NCBI GenBank assembly: GCA_036832975.1
Contig: DAITQM010000032.1
Span: 1-30,808, forward strand
DNA length: 30,808 nt
Source of the DNA: DAITQM01 sp036832975
GTDB lineage: Bacteria; Pseudomonadota; Gammaproteobacteria; Xanthomonadales; Wenzhouxiangellaceae
Direction: 5' to 3'
The notes beneath the pieces were generated by a model. The model was not told the DNA's origin, searched no databases, and was given only the letters and a program-made list of their open reading frames with translations. A program made the translations under genes and the position numbers. Positions 25,086 through 30,808 of this stretch are shown here, piece after piece; position 1 is the stretch's first letter, and every line of letters starts with the position of its first letter.

Positions 25086-26698
25086 GGTTCGTGACGCCGT
25101 CGCCGGTCAACGAGCCGGTCCGCGAATATGCTCCGCGGAGCGCCGAACGCGCGGCGCTGGAACGAGCGCTGGCGACCATCGCCGGCGATGCGCCCGAGAT
25201 TGCGCCGGTGATCGGCGGACGGCGCGTGACGACCGGCCAGACCCGGGCGGTCGTGATGCCGCACGACCATCGAAAAACGCTGGCCCTGGCCCATCTCGGC
25301 GGCGAGACCGAGGCCGCGGCGGCCATCGCCGCCGCTGCCGCGGCGTGGCCGGAATGGAGCGCCATGGCCTGGGAAGAGCGCGCGGCGATTTTTCTAAAAG
25401 CGGCCGACCTGCTCGCCGGGCCGTGGCGCGACCGGCTCAACGCCGCGACGATGCTCGGCCAGAGCAAGACCTGCATCCAGGCCGAGATCGACGCCGCCTG
25501 CGAATTGATCGACTTTTGGCGCTTCAACAGCTTCGATATGACGCGCCTTTACGCCGAGCAGCCGTACTCACCGCGCGGCGTCTGGAACCGGATGGAGTAT
25601 CGCGCATTAGAAGGATTTATCTTTGCCGTCACGCCGTTCAATTTCACCTCGATCGGCGGCAATCTGCCGACCGCCCCGGCGCTGCTCGGCAACACCGTGA
25701 TCTGGAAGCCGGCGACGACGCAACTGCTGAGCGCCTGGTACACGCTGCAATTGCTGCACGAAGCCGGCCTGCCACCCGGTGTGATCAACTTTCTGCCCGG
25801 CGACGGCCCCGCGATCGGCGCCCCGGTGCTCGCCAGTCCGGCGCTGGCCGGCGTCCACTTCACCGGTTCGACCGCGACGTTTCAGCACATCTGGCGCACC
25901 GCCGGCGAGCGGATCGCCGACTACCGCGGCTACCCGCGGCTGGTCGGCGAAACCGGCGGCAAGGATTTCATTTTCGCCCATCCCAGCGCCGAGCCTGCGG
26001 TATTGGTCACCGCGTTGCTACGCGGCGCGTTCGAGTACCAGGGGCAGAAGTGCTCGGCGGCGAGCCGGGCGTTCATCCCCGAATCGCTGTGGGACGAGGT
26101 GGTCGAGGCGCTGGTCGCCGAAGTGGCCCGCATCCCGATGGGCGATCCCGCCGACTTTCGCAATTTCATGGGCGCGGTGATCGACGCGCCGTCCTATGAA
26201 AGGATCACCGGCTATATCGACTACGCGAAGCAAAACGACGGCTACCGGATCCTGGCCGGCGGCGGCGCCGATCGGTCGGTGGGCTATTTCATCGAACCGA
26301 CCGTGATCCAGTCCGACGACCCGGCCAGCCGATTGATGTGCGAAGAGATTTTCGGCCCGGTGCTGACGCTATACCGTTACCCTGACCGTGCTCTCGACGA
26401 TACCATCGAGGTTCTCGACCGCGCCTCGCCTTATGCCCTGACCGGCGCGGTCTTCGCCCGCGACCGGCAGGCGATTGGCCGCCTCGCGGCGCGCCTGCGC
26501 CACGCCGCCGGCAATTTCTATATCAACGACAAACCGACCGGCGCCGTCGTCGGCCAGCAGCCGTTCGGCGGCGGGCGGGCGTCGGGTACCAACGACAAGG
26601 CCGGCAGCCTGTGGAACCTGATCCGCTGGACCTCGCCGCGGGCGATCAAGGAAACCTTCACGCCGCCGGCCGAGTGGCGTTACCCGCACATGCTGTAA
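25082..26698 (+). CDS. pruA: L-glutamate gamma-semialdehyde (1-pyrroline-5-carboxylate) dehydrogenase
   Basis: 538 residues, an aldehyde dehydrogenase of the P5C dehydrogenase branch. It oxidises glutamate semialdehyde to glutamate with NAD+ in proline breakdown. Visible motifs are the FNFTSIGGNLPTAPALLGN cofactor segment, HFTGSTATF, LVGETGGKDF with the general-base Glu, the catalytic Cys in YQGQKCSAASRAF, and EEIFGPVL. The N-terminal VNEPVREYAPRSAERAAL and the overall length match the stand-alone ALDH4-type enzyme rather than the C-terminal half of PutA. No proline dehydrogenase gene is next to it. The 4-base overlap with fumC suggests joint expression with the TCA cycle, which takes up the glutamate product. 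Confidence 0.9.
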
Positions 26699-26726
26699 AG
26701 CTGTCCCAAGCCCGACGGCCCGGCGG

Positions 26727-26735
26727 TGTTATAAT
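26727..26735 (+). promoter_or_regulatory. Extended -10 promoter of guaBA
   Basis: TGTTATAAT is a perfect extended -10 (TGn plus TATAAT). No good -35 is seen, which is normal for this class. Transcription would start near 26742, about 27 bases before the guaB GTG. The site begins 29 bases after the dehydrogenase stop, making guaBA a separate transcription unit. Confidence 0.7.
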
Positions 26736-26768
26736 CGATCGAATTACTTGCCGATCCGGAGTTTCGCG

Positions 26769-28226
26769 GTGCGCCTGCTCCAGGAAGCCTTGACTTTCGA
26801 CGATGTCTCGCTCGTTCCCGGCCATACCACGGTGCTGCCGCGCGACGTCGATCTGCGCACTTCGCTGACCCGCAAGATCCGGCTCAATATCCCGCTCGTC
26901 TCGGCGGCGATGGACACCGTCACCGAAGCCCGGCTGGCGATCGCCATGGCGCAGGCTGGCGGCATCGGCGTGATCCACAAGAACATGACCGCCGAGCGCC
27001 AGGCCGAGCAGGTGCGCATCGTCAAGAAGTACGAGGCCGGGGTCATCAAAGATCCGATCACGGTGACGCCGGAAACGACGATCGCCGAAGTCCTTAGACT
27101 GACTCATCTGCACAATATTTCGGGCGTACCGGTCGTCGATGGCAGCGATCTGGTCGGCATCGTCACCAGCCGTGATTTGCGCTTCGAACGTCACCTCGAT
27201 CATCCGGTGAGCAGCATCATGACGCCGCGCGAGCGGCTGATCACGGTGCGCGAGGACGCCAGCCAGGACGATGTGCTGCAATTGCTGCACCGTCACCGGA
27301 TCGAAAAAGTGCTGGTTGTCAACGCGGCGTTCGAACTACGCGGCCTGATTACCGTCAAGGACATTCAGAAATCGCGCGATTTCCCGAATGCCGCGAAAGA
27401 CGACCACGAGCGCCTGCTGGTCGCCGCCGCGGTCGGCGTCGGTGGCGATACCGACGAGCGCGTCACGGCCCTGGTCCAGGCCGGCGCCGACGTCATCGTC
27501 GTCGATACCGCGCACGGCCATTCGCAGGGCGTGATCGACCGCGTGCGCTGGGTCAAGGAACGTTATCCAGAGGTGCAGGTTATCGCCGGCAATATCGTCA
27601 CGGCGGCCGGGGCGCTGGCCCTGGTCGAAGCCGGCGCCGACGGCGTCAAGGTCGGCGTCGGGCCCGGTTCGATCTGCACGACGCGGGTGATCGCCGGCGT
27701 CGGTGTGCCGCAGGTCACGGCCATCGCCGATGTCGCTGCGGCGCTGGCGCCGCACGGCGTGCCGCTGGTCGCCGACGGCGGTATCCGATTTTCTGGCGAT
27801 CTAGCCAAAGCACTCGCCGCCGGTGCCCACTCGGCGATGATCGGCGGCCTGCTCGCCGGCACCGAGGAGGCGCCCGGCGAGGTCGAACTGTTTCAGGGGC
27901 GATCGTATAAATCGTATCGCGGCATGGGCTCTCTGGGCGCCATGCAGAAAGGCTCGTCCGATCGTTACTTCCAGGACGAAATCGAACAGGAAAAACTAGT
28001 TCCGGAAGGCATCGAGGGACGGGTGCCTTACAAAGGGCCGCTGGCCGGCGTCGTACACCAGCTCGCCGGCGGGCTGCGCTCGGCGATGGGCTATCTTGGT
28101 TGCGGCTCGCTCGCCGAACTGCACCGCCAGGCGACGTTTGTCAGGGTCTCCAATGCCGGCATCCGCGAGAGCCACCCGCACGACGTGACGATCACCAAGG
28201 AAGCGCCGAACTACAAACTGCCATGA
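26769..28226 (+). CDS. guaB: Inosine-5'-monophosphate dehydrogenase
   Basis: 485 residues starting at GTG 26769, preceded by GGAG (26757-26760); the usual IMPDH N-terminus (RLLQEALTFDDVSLVPG) begins just there. It oxidises IMP to XMP with NAD+, the first committed step of GMP synthesis. Two CBS domains lie at about residues 90-200 (ISGVPVVDGSDLVGIVTSRD, then KVLVVN...LRGLITVKD). The catalytic loop is GPGSICTTRVIAGVGVPQ, and the flap has RGMGSLGAM. The stop overlaps the guaA start in ATGA, so the pair is translated together. Confidence 0.95.
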   Translation: MRLLQEALTFDDVSLVPGHTTVLPRDVDLRTSLTRKIRLNIPLVSAAMDTVTEARLAIAMAQAGGIGVIHKNMTAERQAEQVRIVKKYEAGVIKDPITVTPETTIAEVLRLTHLHNISGVPVVDGSDLVGIVTSRDLRFERHLDHPVSSIMTPRERLITVREDASQDDVLQLLHRHRIEKVLVVNAAFELRGLITVKDIQKSRDFPNAAKDDHERLLVAAAVGVGGDTDERVTALVQAGADVIVVDTAHGHSQGVIDRVRWVKERYPEVQVIAGNIVTAAGALALVEAGADGVKVGVGPGSICTTRVIAGVGVPQVTAIADVAAALAPHGVPLVADGGIRFSGDLAKALAAGAHSAMIGGLLAGTEEAPGEVELFQGRSYKSYRGMGSLGAMQKGSSDRYFQDEIEQEKLVPEGIEGRVPYKGPLAGVVHQLAGGLRSAMGYLGCGSLAELHRQATFVRVSNAGIRESHPHDVTITKEAPNYKLP

Positions 28227-29806
28227 GCATCGCCGCCGAGTGCCACGCCGGACGGATACTGATCGTCGATTTCGGTTCGCAGTACACCCAACTGATCGCC
28301 CGCCGGGTGCGCGAGATCGGCGTGTTCAGCGAAATTGTCGCTTGGGACCAGGTGCCTGACGCGCTCGCCGCGCCACCGCCGGCCGGCATCATCCTCTCGG
28401 GCGGTCCCGAATCGGTCACCGCCGATGAAACGCCGCGCATTCCCGAAGCCGTGTTCGCCGCCGGCGTGCCGATCCTCGGCCTGTGCTACGGCATGCAGGC
28501 GCTCGCCCAGCAACTCGGCGGCGCGGTCGAATCGAGCGACAACAAAGAATTCGGCCACGCCGCACTGGAGATCGTCAATCCAGGCCGGTTGTTGACCGGC
28601 ATCGAGGATCGCCTCGACGAAGCCGGCCGGCCGTGGCTCGACGTCTGGATGAGCCACGGCGACCGGGTCAGCGCGTTGCCGCCGGGCTTTAGCTTGATCG
28701 CCCGCACCACATCGGCGCCGATTGCCGCAATGGGTGACGACACGCGGCGCATTTACGGCCTGCAATTCCATCCCGAAGTGACGCACACGCCGCAGGGCAT
28801 GCGGCTGATCGAACGTTTCGTGCGCGATATCTGCGGCACGCCGGCGACCTGGACCACCGAAAACATCCTCGATGATCTGACCGCTCGCGTACAACGGACG
28901 GTAGGCAAGGATCAGGTGCTGCTCGGTTTGTCGGGCGGCGTCGATTCGGCGGTGGTTGCCGCTTTGTTGCACCGTGCGATCGGCGAGCAGTTGGTCTGCA
29001 TCTTCGTCGATACCGGCCTGTTGCGCCACGGCGAAGCCGAGCAGGTGGTGGCGACCTTCGGCCGCCACCTCGGCATCAGGCTGATCAAAGTCGAAGCCGG
29101 CGCACGATTCATCGCGGCGCTGGCCGGCGTCGCCGATCCGGAAAGTAAGCGCAAGATCATCGGCCGCGAATTTATCGCCGTCTTCGAAGAAGAAGCCGCG
29201 AAACTCGCCGGCAGCGGCTGGCTCGCGCAAGGCACCATCTACCCCGATGTCATCGAATCGGCCGGCGCCGCCACCGGCACGGCCAAGGTCATCAAGTCGC
29301 ACCATAACGTCGGCGGCCTGCCCGAGCGCATGCACCTGAAACTGCTCGAACCGCTGCGCGAGCTGTTCAAGGACGAAGTTCGCAAGCTCGGCGCCCACCT
29401 CGGCTTGCCGCGTGAGTTGATCGAGCGCCACCCCTTCCCAGGGCCGGGCCTGGCGGTGCGCATCCTCGGCCCGGTCGAAGCCGAATACATCGCCCTCGTG
29501 CAGCGCGCCGATCGCATCTTTATCGAAGAATTACGCCGCGCCGAACTGTACGACAAAGTCGCCCAGGCGTTTGCCGTCTTCCTGCCGGTCAAATCGGTCG
29601 GTGTCGTCGGCGACGGCCGGCGCTATGAATACGTCGTCGCCCTGCGCGCCGTCGAAACCATCGACTTCATGACCGCCCGCCCCGCCCACCTCCCCTGGGA
29701 CTTCCTGGACCACGTCACCCGCCGCATCATCAACGAAATCACCGGCATCTCGCGCGTCGTCTACGACACCTCCGGCAAACCCCCGGCCACGATCGAGTGG
29801 GAGTGA
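28223..29806 (+). CDS. guaA: GMP synthase (glutamine-hydrolysing)
   Basis: 527 residues from ATG 28223, which overlaps the guaB stop. It converts XMP to GMP using ATP and glutamine. The N-terminal class I amidotransferase domain has the nucleophile Cys in LCYGMQALAQQLGG and the His-Glu pair in FHPEVTHT. The ATP pyrophosphatase domain has the P-loop LGLSGGVDSAVVAALL, and the C-terminal dimer domain ends in the conserved GKPPATIEWE. Length and all motifs are normal. Confidence 0.97.
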   Translation: MSIAAECHAGRILIVDFGSQYTQLIARRVREIGVFSEIVAWDQVPDALAAPPPAGIILSGGPESVTADETPRIPEAVFAAGVPILGLCYGMQALAQQLGGAVESSDNKEFGHAALEIVNPGRLLTGIEDRLDEAGRPWLDVWMSHGDRVSALPPGFSLIARTTSAPIAAMGDDTRRIYGLQFHPEVTHTPQGMRLIERFVRDICGTPATWTTENILDDLTARVQRTVGKDQVLLGLSGGVDSAVVAALLHRAIGEQLVCIFVDTGLLRHGEAEQVVATFGRHLGIRLIKVEAGARFIAALAGVADPESKRKIIGREFIAVFEEEAAKLAGSGWLAQGTIYPDVIESAGAATGTAKVIKSHHNVGGLPERMHLKLLEPLRELFKDEVRKLGAHLGLPRELIERHPFPGPGLAVRILGPVEAEYIALVQRADRIFIEELRRAELYDKVAQAFAVFLPVKSVGVVGDGRRYEYVVALRAVETIDFMTARPAHLPWDFLDHVTRRIINEITGISRVVYDTSGKPPATIEWE

Positions 29807-29927
29807 ACCGGCGATACCATGAGAGGCTGATCGATGCAGTTATGGTTTTGGTGGGCGCCGATCATATGCCTGTTCTTGAGAGTGGCGTTATCGAGGGCTC
29901 AAATCGCGCCATATAACTCCATAATTT

Positions 29928-29954
29928 GGCGTGAATAAGTGCTATAATCACGCC
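29928..29954 (+). promoter_or_regulatory. Palindromic operator over the -10 box of the Fic gene
   Basis: GGCGTGA (29928-29934) and TCACGCC (29948-29954) form a perfect 7-base inverted repeat. A TATAAT at 29943-29948 lies between and against the right arm, and the ATG at 29955 follows directly. A -10 so close to the start codon predicts a leaderless or nearly leaderless mRNA. The palindrome is well placed for a repressor, perhaps autoregulation. No clear -35 is visible. Confidence 0.55.
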
Positions 29955-30719
29955 ATGAGATGGATATGGCAACAAACCGACTGGCCCGATTTTCGCTGTA
30001 ACAATCGCGCGCTCAATGATCGGGAACTTGAATTTCGCATAAACTCAGAGCGCCTGGCTGGTCGTTTTGATGCACTGCCAATGGCGTCCCAAGAGGATGC
30101 TATGATCGATTTGATGCTCTCCGAAGCCATCAAAACCAGCGCCATAGAGGGGGAGGATCTGGACAGAGAATCGGTCAGGTCATCACTACTCTCTTTGATT
30201 ACCTCAGATACGCTCCCGGACAACTCCGACCAGAAAGCAGCGGGGGCCGCTTCGCTGCTGGTCGATGTTCGCAAGAGCTGGCAAACATCCCTGACGCATG
30301 AACTGCTGGGCAAGTGGCAGTCCATGGCTGTTCCGGAACAACGTTATACGCCTATTCTGCGAGGGGCATACCGCAACAATACTTCGCCAATGCAAATAGT
30401 AAGCGGGCCTTACGGTCGTGAAAAGGTTCACTATGAAGCCCCACCTGCAACTCGTGTGCCTGATGAAATGGTGAGATTCATCGACTGGTACAACAAGACC
30501 AATGTATCGAAAGGCGATAAGAAGATACCAGGGATTGCCCGAGCCGGTATTGCACACCTCTGGTTTGAAATTATTCATCCCTTTGACGATGGTAACGGAC
30601 GAGTCGGCAGGGCGATTGCCGACCATGCGCTATCGCAGTCTCTCGGTTATCCGACCACGGCCTGTCTTGCCACGGCGATAGAGGCAGATACTAAAACCTA
30701 CGAAAATAAAGCCTCATAA
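29955..30719 (+). CDS. Fic family protein, probably C-terminally truncated
   Basis: 254 residues from ATG 29955 (a GTG at 29931 inside the palindrome is less likely). The N-terminus WIWQQTDWPDF is typical of the DUF4172 region found in front of Fic domains. The segment TSAIEGE matches the (S/T)xxxE(G/N) inhibitory helix that blocks ATP binding in class II Fic enzymes. The catalytic motif HPFDDGNGRVGRAIAD is complete, with His, Asp and Arg in place. Fic enzymes usually transfer AMP to target proteins. Family members are generally 100 or more residues longer; here the frame stops shortly after EADTKTYENKAS, so the C-terminal helical part is missing. The gene is less GC-rich than guaA, consistent with acquisition. 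Confidence 0.8.
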   Translation: MRWIWQQTDWPDFRCNNRALNDRELEFRINSERLAGRFDALPMASQEDAMIDLMLSEAIKTSAIEGEDLDRESVRSSLLSLITSDTLPDNSDQKAAGAASLLVDVRKSWQTSLTHELLGKWQSMAVPEQRYTPILRGAYRNNTSPMQIVSGPYGREKVHYEAPPATRVPDEMVRFIDWYNKTNVSKGDKKIPGIARAGIAHLWFEIIHPFDDGNGRVGRAIADHALSQSLGYPTTACLATAIEADTKTYENKAS

Positions 30720-30808
30720 AGCGGCGTAGGCACATGTTGGTGTGCGAAAGAATGCTGCCACTGTATCGGGCAACTTCTGCAAGCTGCGTAATGCTGTGTT
30801 GACGGCAC
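30720..30808. other. Window edge, no feature recognised
   Basis: The 89 bases after the Fic stop contain no ORF, hairpin or repeat I can support. They may hold the junction that truncated the Fic gene. Confidence 0.3.

Overview
The window looks like a piece of a GC-rich proteobacterial chromosome, most likely gammaproteobacterial. The evidence is the style of the housekeeping genes (pstSCAB-phoU, purB, fumC, guaBA), two type IV pilins with a -24/-12 (RpoN) promoter in front of one of them, and abundant Rhs/YD-repeat genes. The species cannot be fixed from sequence reading alone.

Left third (1-12.4 kb): an accessory island. It starts with an AT-rich partial ORF, a broken ISL3-family insertion sequence and an AT-rich predicted secreted protein. 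Then comes an array of Rhs cassettes, all on the + strand. Cassette A (2136-4721) and cassette B (6530-10300) share a 1050-bp core that appears identical, carry unrelated C-terminal tips, and are each followed by a different small gene that fits an immunity gene (4731-5396; 10297-10797). A third core copy C (10799-11661) starts one base after the stop of the second immunity gene and is cut by an IS21-family end. No copy has a normal Rhs N-terminus or a convincing start codon, so this looks like a store of displaced Rhs tips rather than a set of intact effectors. Between A and B lie a decayed ISL3-type transposase fragment and a small orphan gene that may be a leftover immunity gene. The island ends with an istB remnant and three 69-bp tandem repeats.

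Middle (12.4-17.4 kb): two type IV pilin genes on the - strand. The first has a very long Gly/Asn/Asp-rich tail and an excellent sigma-54 promoter; the second has a sigma-70-like promoter. Divergent from them is a large membrane protein fused to a spermidine-synthase-like domain.

Right (17.4-29.8 kb): core metabolism. A pstS-pstC-pstA-pstB-phoU phosphate operon is followed by a convergent gap full of GC-rich palindromic repeats, then purB (-), fumC with an overlapping stand-alone P5C dehydrogenase gene (+), and guaB-guaA with an ATGA overlap and a strong extended -10 promoter.

Far right (29.8-30.8 kb): a Fic-family gene with a palindrome over its -10 box and a probably truncated C-terminus.
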